Of a stretch of 64,000 nucleotides of DNA, positions 42,925-55,146 are shown piece by piece (within the stretch, counting starts at the first letter, position 1; every line of letters begins with the position of its first letter). The stretch covers positions 572,501-636,500 of the forward strand of contig JAKOGI010000057.1 in the NCBI GenBank assembly GCA_029747015.1, given 5' to 3'. Source of the stretch: Carnegiea gigantea. Taxonomy: Eukaryota > Streptophyta > Magnoliopsida > Caryophyllales > Cactaceae. A program made the position numbers and the translations under genes. A model generated the notes under the pieces. It had not been told where the DNA came from. It ran no database searches and saw only the letters and a program-made list of their open reading frames with translations.

Positions 42925-44216
42925 CTCAGCATTAGCATGAATTGTTTTGGAGATATTATGATAGATTACATGCTTTTCTTGCTCATTGTGGTTATTGCTT
43001 GGATAAGTGGGAAATTTTGAGTATAGTCAATGAGGGTGTGAATTATGAAACTCATGCTCTTTTGGAATATTGGAATTTTTGTGCTAAAAATGTTGATGAA
43101 GCATGGGATTTGCTAGATTGGTTGGCTGAGAATACTTATGAATTTGAGAGTAGTTGTGCTAATTCTTTCTCCCCGTCCCCCTATATCCCTAATTATGCTC
43201 TTCTTGTATGTGAAATTTGCAATTTTCCAACCATGACAGTACTTCTTGTCCTTGTGATATTTTTGCTGATGGTTTTGCTAGACTTTCCAGCATGATTGAG
43301 ATAATGAATGAGCAACAGCTTAAACTTCCTAATTTTATGTGGGAACATGACCTATCACGTGAGACTGACCCTACGTTTCATTCTCCTGTACCTAATGTCG
43401 ACTTATGTGATGATTATGGGTCTTTTCCCACTCTACAGTCTGGACTAAAGGAAGTATTTGACCCTCCCTCGACCACTTTGCCCCCTATTGCTCCTTCCTC
43501 ATCTAACACCCTTAGGGACAACACTGCATCTATCACGACCTTCCTTTATTCACCTTATTCTTTAACTCAGTCGACGGGGTTTGGGGTGGGTGAGATATTT
43601 AGTATTGATGTCAGTGTTAATGAGGATGATTCCTATTGTGGGTCAGACAATATAGCTATTGAGGAGCATGATCCTAATGAGACTTTTGTTGGGTGGCCTG
43701 GTGTGGATGTTGTGCTTACAGATTTACATAGTCTTGATCATGATGACCATATGTCCCCCAATCCCCTCGACATTTTTCATATTTCTCCTTCAGGTTCACT
43801 ACCCTCCCATTCCCCTGAGTGTCACGATTGGCCACTTGTTGATTCTCATGTTGTGCTTAAGGGGAATAAGGTCGACTATTCTGAGACTCTAGGTACCTTT
43901 AGATGGCGTAACCCCTCCTTTAATCCATATAATCTGTGCCTAGAATGTTTACATGGAAAAGTCATGTTAATTATTGCATTTGCCTATTCTACCGATTTTT
44001 TTAAGGTATTTGATAAGTTTAGGAGAGCACTCACTACCATTTTTGGATTCATGTTTTTGTTCTCTTATTACATCTATTTGAGTTGCACGCTCAAGTGTTC
44101 AATAAGCTCCTACAAGCTTTGATCGTATTCGAGTTTCGGCCTCGAGTCTTGAGAGACTAGGAGGAGCGGCTAATGCTCCTCCAGCCTCCTAGAGCACCAT
44201 CTTAGTGAGGTATAGT
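42925..44216 (+). pseudogene. Gag-like protein of copy C, broken
   Basis: The region is collinear with the copy B gene. A TAG stop occurs at about codon 10 (near 42932), where copy B has GAG. The partial gag domain is clear (FWRYYDRLHAFLAHCGYC, LLDWLAENTYEFE). A frameshift falls inside the zinc knuckle: CEIC lies in one frame and NHDSTSCP in the next, so all four metal ligands are still encoded but not in one frame. The Ser/Pro-rich middle and STDFFKVFDKF survive in frame 43217-44122, after which another shift separates the conserved C-terminus. Not functional. Confidence 0.8.
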
Positions 44217-45537
44217 TTAGGTGCACACAGCACCTAACCTAGTATGATTATTCTTACCCTTTCTTTTCTCCTGTTTTCTTTTCTTTCTTTTCTTTTTGTT
44301 TAGTTGTGGATATTAAGATTGTGTTTTTGTTGGTGATCAACTTTGAGATGAAATTTGGAATGTTGTTGAGCCAACTGAGGGTATGATCACCTTTTTGCTT
44401 TGTTTTCCATTTTGTGTGTTTTTTTTTTGGGGTGTGTGTCTTATGTGTGTGATTTTGTTTTGTATGTTTTTGTATGTTTTTGTGGTGGTAGTGACTCCTC
44501 AGCTTCCAATGAGAACATTGTGATATTCAGGTGTGGAGGTGGGAAGTCATATACCCTTTTGTGCATATTTTGTGAAATTTTTAGGCTTTTGTATAGTTTT
44601 TCTTGCTGGGTTTGGGGAAAGCTTCATGCTATTCTGATTAGCTTAAATCCCCTGTACTTTGGCTATTAGCTGGTGTGGGAACATGATGTGCATGGTAGAT
44701 CTTCGTCCTCAGTGTGTCATTTTAGGCCCTAATTCTAACCCCAATTGTTCATTATCGATGTATAATCCAATCCTTATCTATACCATCGTCATTAACTTAG
44801 GGTCTTAGTCTTCCATGATTAGCTCTCCCACTTGTCTTGTACGCGGTTACTTTAGTCTTTGTTTGCTTCTAAAAAAACAGAAAAAGAAAAAAATAAAAAT
44901 TTGGAATGATAAGTATCCCTTTGACACATGCGCTACTGGGCATTACCCTTTGAAGCAATCCCACAACTGGGTGTTACCTTTGAGGCAATACTGCCACTGG
45001 GAATGCTTGCTTTTTGTGTTAATAAGCCAATAATATAGTTGTATTAGTTAAGTGGGATTGAGTTTGATTCTGATAAGCCTAAGTCCCAGGATGATGATAA
45101 GCTAGGACACTAAGCACTAGGATGGATTCCAAATTTTGATGTACAGTATGGTAAAAAGTTGGTGCTTTGATGTCATCAATGAGGATAGGAAGTCTTGATG
45201 TGTATATTCTGGTCATATACAGGCTAATATCTTTGTTGCATGGGTACAATGGTTAGTTAGAATATGTATAAAGATCTCCATTGTATATATTTTTGCTTTA
45301 TCTGTACATCCAAACCATTTTTCAAGTTTCAGTTTCTCTTTTCCTTTTCGTTTTTCTTTTTCAAGATTTTGTGGGTATATCTTCTGCAAACCTTCACGAG
45401 ACCTCACTCGTCCACTTGGGGGAACCAAGGGGTTTAAACGGCTTGTCACATACACTAAATGCAACCGTCATTCCTACAGAAGTGAAGTTAAGTTCTTAGG
45501 TTGGTTTTTCCTTCGTTTTGCTTGAGGACGAGTAAAC
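44217..45537 (+). other. Non-coding 3' internal region of copy C
   Basis: Collinear with copies A and B. It holds the internal polypurine tract CAGGTGTGGAGGTGGG (44528-44543) and the CCCTTTGA-type repeats with GCGCTACTGGG at 44915-44990. Confidence 0.6.
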
Positions 45538-45555
45538 GATAGGCGTGGGGGTATT
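45538..45555 (+). other. 3' polypurine tract of copy C
   Basis: GATAGGCGTGGGGGTATT ends at the TG of the 3' LTR. Confidence 0.8.
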
Positions 45556-46752
45556 TGTTAGGCGATAATTTATTGTATTTTACATTCTCTTTTACCGCAT
45601 CTTAGCTCATATAATAATATAATCTTTAGGATTTTTACTTGTTTTATTTGCTTTCGTAGGTAATAAACTTTAATCGAGCAAACGTCGCGAAAAGGAGCGA
45701 AGACCGATAAGAAAAGCAAAAGATAGCAAGAAAGGACACCGGGATGGCCGTGCCACCGTGCCAAAAAATTGGCACAGCCGTGCCGGCCCAGCACGGGGTG
45801 GCTATGCCACCCCTCCCGCTTGCTCGCTCGCCCGATTTTCTATTTAAATGCCTTCGGGTGTTTTTGTTTGGGACCTCCCTGGGTCTCCTTCTGTGACTTT
45901 TTGGGAGTTCTTAGCTTAGGTTTAGCTAATAAAAACCCCCTTTTAGGGGGTTTAGATTAGGTTAGTTTTGTGTGTAATTTGTAGAAGACGGATCGAATTC
46001 AAGATTTATGCTAAGTTCTTCTTTTCGCTTTCTCTTTAATTTTATGTTTTTGAGTTTGTTTGCTAGTTCAGTAGATTATTATTTTACTTTGGTTTCAATG
46101 TTTGTTTATGAATTAAAGCCTTGATCTTTGGTTGTGATTTGTTCATGAGATGGATGATTGATTCTTATTTAGGCTTTGACCTAACTTATCTATGCTTGCA
46201 TTTAGATATTTCCCTCACGCCCACTAAGTGTTCGATGAAATGCTCGAAAGAGCTTTCATCCGTGTTTTGGGGCAATTGACTTATGCTAAAAGGTGAGATC
46301 AATTGCCTAGTGTGGGTAGAGAGAATGGCTAGTATTTAGACATGAGAATAGTCCAATTCTAGTTAGATCCAGGGTTGTTATTTTTGCTGTTTAATTGGGC
46401 TAATCCCATGAAAATAGGTTGTTAGAATAATTAAACTAGCTTTCAACCCTTGAACGAGGGCTTAGGTGAGCTTTAATGGTGCAATTGATCATCCCTGAAT
46501 CCTAGCATAGCTTGGAAAGGTTAGGGTTTGAATTCATTAATTGGTTTATCTTAGGTTCAGATATAATCAAATTCTTTCGTTTGTTTTAGCAGTTTAGTTC
46601 TACTTTTCCTTCACCCTCTATATTGCCTATCTTGATACGCTTTAGTTAGTTCTGGTACTTGGAAATCTAACTCCCTGCGGATGACACCCCGAGTACTCAA
46701 CCATGCACCTTGCACTCTTGGAGTTTATAAATATTAAAAATTTTCCCTAATA
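45556..46752 (+). repeat. 3' LTR of copy C (1197 bp)
   Basis: TGTTAGGCG...CCCTAATA; the terminal CA has become TA. The dyad module is shorter than in the 5' LTR. Confidence 0.9.
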
Positions 46753-47580
46753 GGCTCCCATGACAGTAGCTGTTGTTGTGAAGTATAAGATTAGAGGAAT
46801 GCCTGATTGCGGGGGTAATAGAACCAGTGGATTACAGGTGTTCTTTGATCTTATCAAATGCCTCCTGGCACTTCTGATCCCATTCAGTCTTCATTCCTTT
46901 CTTTAATTTCTTGAAGATAGGCTCACACACCATTGTTAGCTTTGATATGAAGTGACCAATGTATTGCAGACGTCCAAGAATCCTTGTATCTTTTTTTCCC
47001 GTCTTAGACGGTGGCATTTCCTGTGTTGCCTGGATTTTCGAATAATTAACCTCGCTTCCCTAGAGGTTGACAATGTGCCCTAGTAACTTCCTTGAGGTGA
47101 CAACAAATGCTCACTTCTGTGGATTCAAAAGCTTGTTGTATTTTTTAGGTTGGTGAAGAACTTTTGAAGAGTTGGAACATATCTATCCCTTTGCTTAGAT
47201 TTTATGATCATGTCATCCACATATACCTTAGCCTCTTTGTGTATTAAGTTGTGTAGCAAGGTGGAAGCTATTCTTTGGTAGGTAGCCCTAGCATTCTTTA
47301 ACCCCAATGACATCACAATATAACAGTCGGTCCCCAATGGGATGATAAAGGTAGTCTTCTCCATGTCTTCTACTGCCATCTTGACTTGATATTAACCAGC
47401 ATACCCATCCATAAAGAAAAGAAGAGCGTGACCAGCTATGTTATCAACCAAAGCATCTATATATGGTAGTGGGAAGTCATCTTTTGGACTTGTCTTATTG
47501 AGATCCCTTAAATCTAAACACATTCTCACTCTTCTGTCCCTTTTCGGGGCTGGCATGGCATTTGCCACCCACTGACCATA
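46753..47580 (-). pseudogene. Tat element reverse transcriptase and RNase H start
   Basis: The minus strand gives VANAMPAPKRDRRVRMCLD, DDFPLPYIDALVDN, MDGYAG (first catalytic Asp) and EDMEKTTFIIPLG. LGLKNARATYQR follows, then the intact catalytic motif VYVDDMI at 47209-47226. After a frame change comes the connection domain (RILGRLQYIGHFISKL, then CEPIFKKLKKG and AFDKIKEHL). The start of RNase H (IPLILYFTTTATVMG) runs up to the copy C insertion. One in-frame stop lies just before the 84-aa piece 47125-47379. Confidence 0.9.
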
Positions 47581-48632
47581 GTGTGCAACCTTAATGAAAC
47601 CTTCATCCAGTTATTTCTACACCTCCTCCTTTTTTCAAGGCCTATTCCGGTTTCATCTTATGAAGCTCCTGCTTTATTAGTTTTGCGCTTGAATAGAGGG
47701 GAATTTTGTGCTCAGCAATATCTCAGTCAATACCCAGCATGTCTTTGCAGGACCATGCGAAGACATCTATAAATTTATATAAGAGTGAAGTCAAACTTTC
47801 TTGCCCCTCGGGGGTTAGTGATTTTCCTATTTTAAGTTCTGAAGGCTCGTCACTAGTCCTTAGGTTGATTGATATTGTGTCCTCAATTATGAGAGTTCAA
47901 GTTTCATGATCCTCCACGCTTTAATAAATTCTTTGGGTGTTATCTCTTCATTTTCGTTATAAGAGGTAAAGCATCCAAAAGGGAAGGAATGAGATGAGTC
48001 ATAAGCAAAAGAGTTCATCTTATCAAAATTGGAAATGAATACATCCAATGCAGAATTTGAAAGAATAGAAACTAATTAAAGACTTACTCTTAGACTCTAC
48101 CCTCGACTCCCCTAAGCTACCCCCTATAGCTATGGTGAACACTTTTCCTTCGTTTTCAACTGCCCAAGTTAATTGCTTGCATCCTTTAGTTTTAGCCTCG
48201 ATGATGAAATTGGCAAGATCGAATCCCCTGCTAGATTTGGCGAGAGAAAAAATAGCAGTAGAGCCTTCCTTCTTCCTGTGTCCATCACCGAACAGAATCC
48301 CAAAGATGCTACTTTTAGCTAGGTTAGCCCAGTCTTGTGTGGACTAGTCTTCTTTCATAGTAGTAAAAACTTCTTCCTCTAGCAGATGGCAATCGTTGAA
48401 TAGTTCTAGTCACACTAGGAGTTCCTTTTCAAGTTTTAGGAAACCTATATAAGGGGAAGTTGTCTCCTTTACGTAGGAACTGCCCATTGAGGGTGTGAGG
48501 ATAAGGCCTGATAGTGTAGTGCTTTGGGTACCTCTTCCTAGCAGCAACCTTCTATGCCTGGGCTTTCTGCCTAGCTTTGGTTATCTCTTCTGGAGTAGGG
48601 TGATATCCTCACCCGAACTTATAATCCTCCCT

Positions 48633-48890
48633 TTAAGCCAACGAGAAGGTAATCCACCCTCGTGCTCTCCATCCTGTAGCCATTCTTGAGAAATAGCCTA
48701 ATTTCTCTAGGACAGCAGTCACATTTCGATTGGAATAAGTATCAAACTCTAAAGAAGCTTTGTCCATTTTCGATACTGCCACCATCTCAAAATTGTAGAG
48801 CTCCTCCTTATTGTGATTGTGCTCTATTTCCAGTACTGGCCCCTTGTTTGTGATCGTAGCGCATAGACCGTCACCCTCAACGATCATCAC
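48633..48890 (-). pseudogene. Tat linker between protease and reverse transcriptase
   Basis: An open piece of 85 aa with EELYNFEMVAVSKMDK and VTAVLEKLGYF. It matches the region between protease and reverse transcriptase in Tat-type polyproteins, where a YNFE.V..... motif precedes a Gly-rich segment. Confidence 0.55.
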
Positions 48891-49155
48891 CTTTTTTTTT
48901 TAACTAAAATCTTCACCCTCTGATATAAAGTGGAGGGATTGCTTGGTGATCGTGAAGCCATAGCCTTCATATGAGCAAGTTGAAGGTTGCTGGTATATCG
49001 AGCACTTGAAATTCTACACTCCTTTAAAGATGGCCCATATTAATGGGAAGGAGAATAGTACTCAACATCAACCTCTTTTAATTGTCAGGTGCTCTTAAGT
49101 GGGTGGACGGTGCTAAGAGTTATTCTTCCTTGATACCTAGACTTTTGGTCATTCT

Positions 49156-49458
49156 CTAAGGACAGAAATTGACTGCTAAACCATTGTCGACCAAGGCCAG
49201 AGATACATGCTTCTGCAGGCATAGCACTCTAAGGTAGAGAGCATTGTTGTGAGCTATGCCTCCTGAAGGGCGATCTTCACCAATATAGGTTATAGTGCCT
49301 TTGCCAGTTATAATTAAGGCTATTATTTCCTTCATGGTAGCTTTAGGAGATACCTCAATTTTATTCAGCACCACTATCAGGAGCTGTCTATGTTTTTGAG
49401 AAGCTACTATGAGTTGCCAGATACTTACATCTACTTTGAGTTTCTTCAGTTGCTTCAT
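49156..49458 (-). pseudogene. Tat element protease
   Basis: The minus strand has VDVSIWQLIVASQKHRQLL, then GGIAHNNALYLRVLC and the active-site segment LALVDNGLAVNFCP. Tat/Ogre proteases have (V)LIDNGSS.N..P at this point, so the catalytic Asp is kept and the following Ser is changed. The piece is 100 aa and open, but frames on both sides are interrupted. Confidence 0.78.
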
Positions 49459-50299
49459 TACTGGATCCTTTTTCTTAGGGTAGTGTTACCTTCTCTGATT
49501 CTGCAGGCTTATTATGGGGCCCCCTTGGCTTGATATCGTCAGAATCTCGTAAGGTGTTGGATTGTCGCTTGGTCCTCATCTGTCTAGGAATCTTCTTCTT
49601 CATTTTCCCCCCATAATTCTTCATCACTAGCCGATCGGTGGACTACCTCCTTGGCTTCATAGACATCATCTTCATTACTTTTCCATAGGCTAAAAGCTTT
49701 CACATTTAGTGTAGGTGTGCTTACCCTTGGTTTTTGGCCATAGATGTTTTATATGAACGCAGAGGGGTCCTATTCATCTTCCTTATTCTCAATAACAAAG
49801 ATGTTCTCATGATTCTTGAGTGAATTTTTATCATTGTTGGGCTTTTGGGCTGCTTTAGACAATGGGAGTTTCCCGAACTTGATCATCTTCTGCAGCCTAT
49901 TCTTGAAAGTCTAACGATCTTCAGCATCATGCCTTCGTGACCAATAGTACTTGCAGTACTTCATTGGATCAAAGTTTTTGGACTACGTAAGCAATTTGGT
50001 TTCTGCTGTAATTTTGGGAAGGTCTATCTTTCCTTTGGCTGAGAGTCGCTCCAAAGCTTAGGTGTCAGTAGTTCCTATAGGGGTATATTTAGTAATACGA
50101 TTCACCGCATGTACGTCCCTAGAGTTGTTAGCCTTCTTATCCTTATTTTGGTAGTTGTTTTTCTAGTTGCTAACTGCCTTGGCAGGTGCCTCCTTGAATA
50201 ATTTTTCTTCTATTAGCATGCCAACATTTGTTAATACAGAAAAGTTATCAAATGACATGAAATATAAATGCTCTGCTTGCATGAGGGCTGAAGGTTTCT

Positions 50300-50840
50300 G
50301 ATAAATAGCCTTACCTGATCAACTTCAGACAGTCGGTCAACCATGTGGGTAGTCTTTACCCTCTATCTAGCCAAGTAGTCAGCGAATCCTTCTTTCTCTT
50401 CTTGCTTAAGCAATTCCAGATCCTTGAGCGTGATTGGGAGATTGGTGTTATATGAATATTAACATAAAAATTCTTTGCACAAATCATCCCATGCGACCGT
50501 TCGTAGGCCAATGGTGTTGTACCATCTCATGACATCCTTGTCAAAGGTACAAGGGAATATGAGGTGGAAGATGTCCTTGTCTATCCCCTTTAAAGTCGTG
50601 GCACTAATGAAATTCCTTATATGGTGATATGGATTTTTGGTCCTAGTGAATTTTATGTCAGACATAGTGAATTTTGGGGTAACTTTCCTTTGGGATTGAA
50701 GTGAACCTTCCATAATCTTTAATATAGTTATTAAATGTGGAAGATTCTTTAAGCAAATGTTGCATGCGATCTACATGTGGATCGGCTTGAGGCGTGTTCT
50801 TCTCTAGCTCCCTTTCCTTCCTAATCTCAACCTCTCCCAT
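50300..50840 (-). pseudogene. Tat element gag
   Basis: The piece 50459-50713 reads KFTMSDIKFTRTKNPYHHIR, GIDKDIFHLIFPCTF and VMRWYNTIG, with WDDLCKEFL at its end. This is the N-terminal half of the Tat-type gag domain. After a shift, LLKQEEKEGFADYLARWR follows near 50.39 kb. The upstream piece 50658-50840 is the gag N-terminus in another frame. A zinc knuckle is not visible. Confidence 0.82.
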
Positions 50841-52284
50841 ATCTTCATCATTACGTCTTGTAGGGGAAGAGGTTGCTCACTATTTTTCGCTTGGTACTCC
50901 TTGTTGAGGTTCTAAAGTGCAGCAGCTATTGATTCCAACATCTTATCATTCACCTCCATGTTAGCATGCATCTTCTCCATTAGCTGTATGGGTTGGGCAA
51001 TCTCGTTGTTCCTTGCCATTCAAATAGGCATGTGATTTCCCTTTGACTTAGACCTTGACCTTGACCTAACCGATGAAGTTTCTTCTAACTATCCTTAGAT
51101 AGAAGTTCCCCAGTTGTTGGAATTTGCTCATATACCTTCTTAGTCCTCCCTATCCTGATAAATATAGAAAAGTGCTCAGGACTGGCTCACCTAAATACTT
51201 TTCCTAGGAAATAAAGACTCGAAATATGCTGACTCATCCACTATAAAAATCCTAGGACCGAGAACCCAATTTGCTGACGGTATGTTGACTCATACTGGCA
51301 TAGATTGAATTGAACTTAACTGCAGCTACCACCCGGTATGCCTATTGGGCCCTAGTACTGGCATGTTGGCTTTTAATCTTTCTGTCTTATGTCTACGCCT
51401 AATCTAGTGCAATCAGACTCCTAGGACGCCGGCCAAGTTTCTTATTTGGCTCCAGAAAATGGCTTACTGACTTATAATCTTTCAATTCTAAGTCCAAACC
51501 AAATAACTGCAAGCATATGCCCTCTAGGACATTGGCCGGTTTCACAGTTGGTTTAGGAGACTGACTCCTGTTTTTAACTCCAGACTCACAATAATCCTAG
51601 TCGAGTTTTTGTAAAACAATCTTGGACTTCCTCTAGGATGAAAACTTCTTTTTTTTTTTTGAACGCCTAATCATGCTTATTTGAGCATGGCTACATGTCT
51701 TTTTAGAACTTTGATTCTCTAGACGGTTGTTAGAGCCTAGTCAGGTCTGAGGTTAAAAGCCTTTTAAAGATCAATTGGCCTTGAAGCTGACTTGGTCTAT
51801 AACCCTAGCCAGTGAGTCCAACCTTTCATAACTCGCGCTCTCTAAGACCAAAAGCATCAATGCATAGACCTTTATGCTAAAAAGTTAAATCATACAATAA
51901 TACATCCAAGCATACATGAGTTCCAATCCTAAACCGAGGTACTAAGTTATAAATGTTTCAGGTTGGGTTTAGAATACTCTTTTGGTGACCCAAATGCTCC
52001 GTAAGTCATCCATGGGGCGCATAATAAGACTAGGATGTTTCGGTTACTTCCCTAAATCAAGTGCATAGAAAAGTATGTCACGAGTGGGTGGATTAACTAC
52101 ATGCTCAGTTGAGTCTAGTGGACCCACTCAGGGCTCATCTCCCTGAGGGTAATAATGGGATCGATACCTAGAGGTGTTGTTATCCGCGTAAGTCAGCTCA
52201 TTTTAATGCAAGATGCCTAATACAAGTGTAATTAAAGTAATTTCCTATATTAAATTTCAAACGTCGTCCACTTAAAGAAAATCG
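50841..52284 (-). other. Tat element leader
   Basis: About 1.4 kb between primer site and gag. No extra ORF upstream of gag of the kind found in some Ogre elements is recognisable here. Confidence 0.5.
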
Positions 52285-52302
52285 CCCCTAGTGAATTCGC
52301 CA
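52285..52302 (-). other. Tat element primer-binding site (tRNA-Arg type)
   Basis: The minus strand reads TGGCGAATTCACTAGGGG, one base inside the 5' LTR. It resembles the TGGCGACTCCACTGGGG site described for Ogre-type elements, with a few substitutions. Confidence 0.7.
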
Positions 52303-52303
52303 C

Positions 52304-53790
52304 TGTAAAGATCCACTTCCCCGAAGGTGTGAACCCCCTTGAATGGTTCAATTAATGCTTTGCTAAGGTATTTTATTGTTTTTCTTAAATTTTGAAACTA
52401 ACTATTTGTTTTTTTATAAAATCAAAAGTTAGCAAACTTATAGGGCTGGATCAGGAAACTGGCCCAAGACCTTGATCCAGGAATCAGCTAGTTAAGGGGC
52501 TAAGATCAGGCCTAGCTACTTGATCCTAATCCTTAGCAATGATTACTACTTGATCTAGGAACAGGAAGCCTACCTAATCTAGCAACCCGACCAGTTCCTG
52601 CATCAGAGCAGCACCCCGTTCCTAGTCCAAACAGTCTCACTGTCCTGGATCAGAGTCATTCTACTGAAAATCAAAGTAAGAAAAGAAGAAATAAGGTTAA
52701 AAAAAAAGGATAAAAAACAAAAGTAATTAGAATTATACAATTACTAGAGTCGCGAGTGCGTTTTTAGGAAAACTTACAAACAAATCTCTTTTCGAAGCGA
52801 ATCATAAAGAAGGGACAACCAAAGGGAGAAATTGATTATGTTCCAAAAAGGTTTACGAAAGCCCCCTTGCAATCCCCAGTGTAAGGATCAATCTTGATTC
52901 CTTAGTCTCAAATCGAGGATAAAAAATTGGCGGTGAAGGCACGACGGTTTGATGGGATGCGTCATGTCACTGCTTGCTGTCACTGATGACATCTACTATG
53001 CAATGTGGGAAATCTAAAATTCTACTCACGCTATCACACAATCATGCAAAAGCATTATTATTATTTCATATCAAATCATGCAAAGTTACAATTTTTAGTC
53101 TAACCATGGCAAAAATAAAATAAATAATTTACAGCGGACAGAACTACCTAAAGATTACATCTTTACTGATTATAAAAGTAAAATAAGAAGAAATTAAGTA
53201 GAAAAGATAGAAAAGGTAAAAACTTTTCCCTCGAGACAACCCGCCTGATTGCCTGGGGAGCCCAATAAAGTGATTACTCCTTAATACTAGAGGATAGACT
53301 CGAGACTTCACTGCAGTAGCAAAGATCTTGTCACGATCTCTGAAGTGATCTCTCAATTACTTTTGTTTTTTTATAATGTGCAACTAATCTCTCAAATCGA
53401 CTTGATGTGCTCAACCCTTTGGGGTAGCCCCTTTTATAATTAATAATTAGATTGACTCAACCTAAGAAAAGCATACCAACTCCTAATCCTATTAGACTTG
53501 ATTTAAATAAGTTTACCAATTCTAATTGGGGTCTGTTTCAATTAGACGCATCAGACAATTATCCGCCAATTAAAAACTAACTGATCAACTTGGACTTGGA
53601 CTTGGACCTGGGGAGGAAAAAAAGGACGAAGGAAGTCGGTCGACTTCCAGCCAGTGGACCTTAGTAACTCACGTCGTCTCCTATTTTTATTTTTATTAAT
53701 CACTTCATTGGGCCTCCGAATTTGTAGTTGGGATAGTTTTCTTTATCATTAGGCAATTAAAAATATAATTGCCATTTTTAGGCGGCTACA
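52304..53790 (-). repeat. Tat element 5' LTR (1487 bp)
   Basis: TGTAAAGATC...GGCGGCTACA with intact TG/CA ends, followed by TSD CAATG. Longer than the 3' LTR by about 77 bp because of small indels. Confidence 0.92.
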
Positions 53791-53795
53791 CAATG

Positions 53796-54162
53796 CGCTA
53801 ATATGGTGGATCTACAACGCTTTCCAACGGTTCACGGCCAACCCTTTATGTAAGTAGAACATCATCTGTAACAAAACTTTACTAGATCTGCAGATCTAGT
53901 ATAAAAAGAGTACAATCAATCTATAGATCCCTTTCCCATTCTATATTGATTGAAAACAGCAGTTTAAGTGGGAATATGAGAGGTCAGCTTGCAAGTTAGA
54001 TTTTTCACAGTCAGGACTTCAATTTGACATTGAGGACTGTACTTCTTTAAACCGTTCTAATTGCACAGATGACTCGCGCACTAACTACAACACATGCAAT
54101 GTCATAATTATCCTTTTTTAGCCAGAAACATAAAAAAACATTTTTAGTAAACATTTAAATAA
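53796..54162. other. Unassigned stretch
   Basis: No gene or repeat recognised. Confidence 0.4.
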
Positions 54163-54240
54163 AATAATTCATCCCTTCGGGTGGGGCCCTTCCCCAGACC
54201 CTGCGTGAACACGGGATGCTTGTGCACCAAACTGTCTTTT
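54163..54240 (+). mobile_element. SINE-like repeat, 3' part
   Basis: CTTCGGGTGGGGCCCTTCCC, then CCCTGCGTGAACACGGGATGC and TTGTGCACC before a T run. This matches the 3' half of a dispersed SINE-like repeat (Au-type) common in flowering plants, from memory. The 5' half is absent here. The piece at 63905-64000 looks like the 5' half of the same family. Confidence 0.55.
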
Positions 54241-54727
54241 TTTATTTAAATAAAAACAATATAGGAAAGAAATCATCTCCTTCCCCACTGATTAACACCA
54301 CATGTGACTTTTGACATAGAAACGTATTAAAATAGTATATTTTAGTAGAACTCAGGTGAAGAACAAAGTCCTACAATAAGGTGACTGTCTAGATCAATAC
54401 CATTGTTGAGGCGATTGATTGATCCTTGGTGAATTTAGCTTTTAAGATCCATCAAATTTCTGGCAGCTTCACTAGATGAAATACCCTTTAAAAAAATGGA
54501 GAAATGAGGGGCAGTGTCAATCCTACCAGGGAGGAAGCTTGAATTTTCAGGCGAACATGGCGTAGATGGTGGTTAGAAACTTCATTATGGACTAATGATT
54601 TCATCCATCAAAGATCTACTCCGTGTCAAAAAATTGGCTTGAGGATCATCGATGAGTTTATGACATAAGGATCACCAGTTGATTGGGTCATCTATGAGAG
54701 GGACGCATGCACATAGAGAGAAAGAGA
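54241..54727. other. Unassigned stretch
   Basis: No gene or repeat recognised. Confidence 0.4.
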
Positions 54728-54738
54728 GTGCATGTGTG

Positions 54739-54820
<82 letters not shown>

Positions 54821-54857
54821 TGCACACACACCCACACACACATATACATATACACAC

Positions 54858-54888
<31 letters not shown>

Positions 54889-54987
54889 TATGTGTCTGTG
54901 TCTGTGTCTGTGTATACACACACACGCACGCGCGCGCGCACACACACACATATATACAGACACACACATACACATACACATATATGT

Positions 54988-55052
<65 letters not shown>

Positions 55053-55146
55053 GACACACACACACACACATACACACACACATACACGAACACATATACA
55101 TATACATATATATACACACACACATATATAGAGAGAGAGAGAGATA
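54728..55146. repeat. Compound microsatellite (GT)n(TA)n(CA)n(CG)n(GA)n
   Basis: About 420 bp of alternating purine-pyrimidine dinucleotides: (TG)n, then about 27 TA units (54750-54804), CA and CATA tracts, a CACGCACGCGCGCG block at 54920-54940, ATAC repeats, a second TA run (55014-55045) and (GA)n at 55130. All long open frames crossing it are artefacts. Confidence 0.95.

Larger units (their letters stand above)
41566..46752 (+). mobile_element. Gag-only LTR retrotransposon (TR-GAG type), copy C
   Basis: LTRs at 41566-42799 and 45556-46752 share TGTTAGGCGATAATTT starts. Flanking bases are GGCCT on the left and GGCTC on the right, a decayed 5-bp duplication (three of five identical). Removing the element plus one flank restores the Tat RNase H frame, which supports the ends. 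It has a degenerate primer site, a broken gag-like gene, the internal and 3' polypurine tracts, and no pol. LTRs differ more than in copies A and B, so this looks like the oldest of the three. Confidence 0.9.
33630..53790 (-). mobile_element. Tat/Ogre-like Ty3/gypsy retrotransposon, complete, with nested copy C
   Basis: LTRs at 33630-35039 and 52304-53790 are bounded by the exact duplication CAATG (33625-33629, 53791-53795). The element reads on the minus strand: primer site at 52285-52302, gag (50.8-50.3 kb), protease (49.4 kb), reverse transcriptase (47.6-47.0 kb), RNase H start (to 46753), then copy C, RNase H remainder and integrase (41.56-40.5 kb). A 5-kb 3' region follows, with an antisense plant-mobile-domain pseudogene and a tandem array. 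Without copy C it is about 15 kb. The gag and protease sequences, the tRNA-Arg-like primer site, the large size, the 3' tandem repeats and the extra antisense frame all point to the Tat lineage (Ogre/Grande-like). All genes are broken. Confidence 0.92.
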
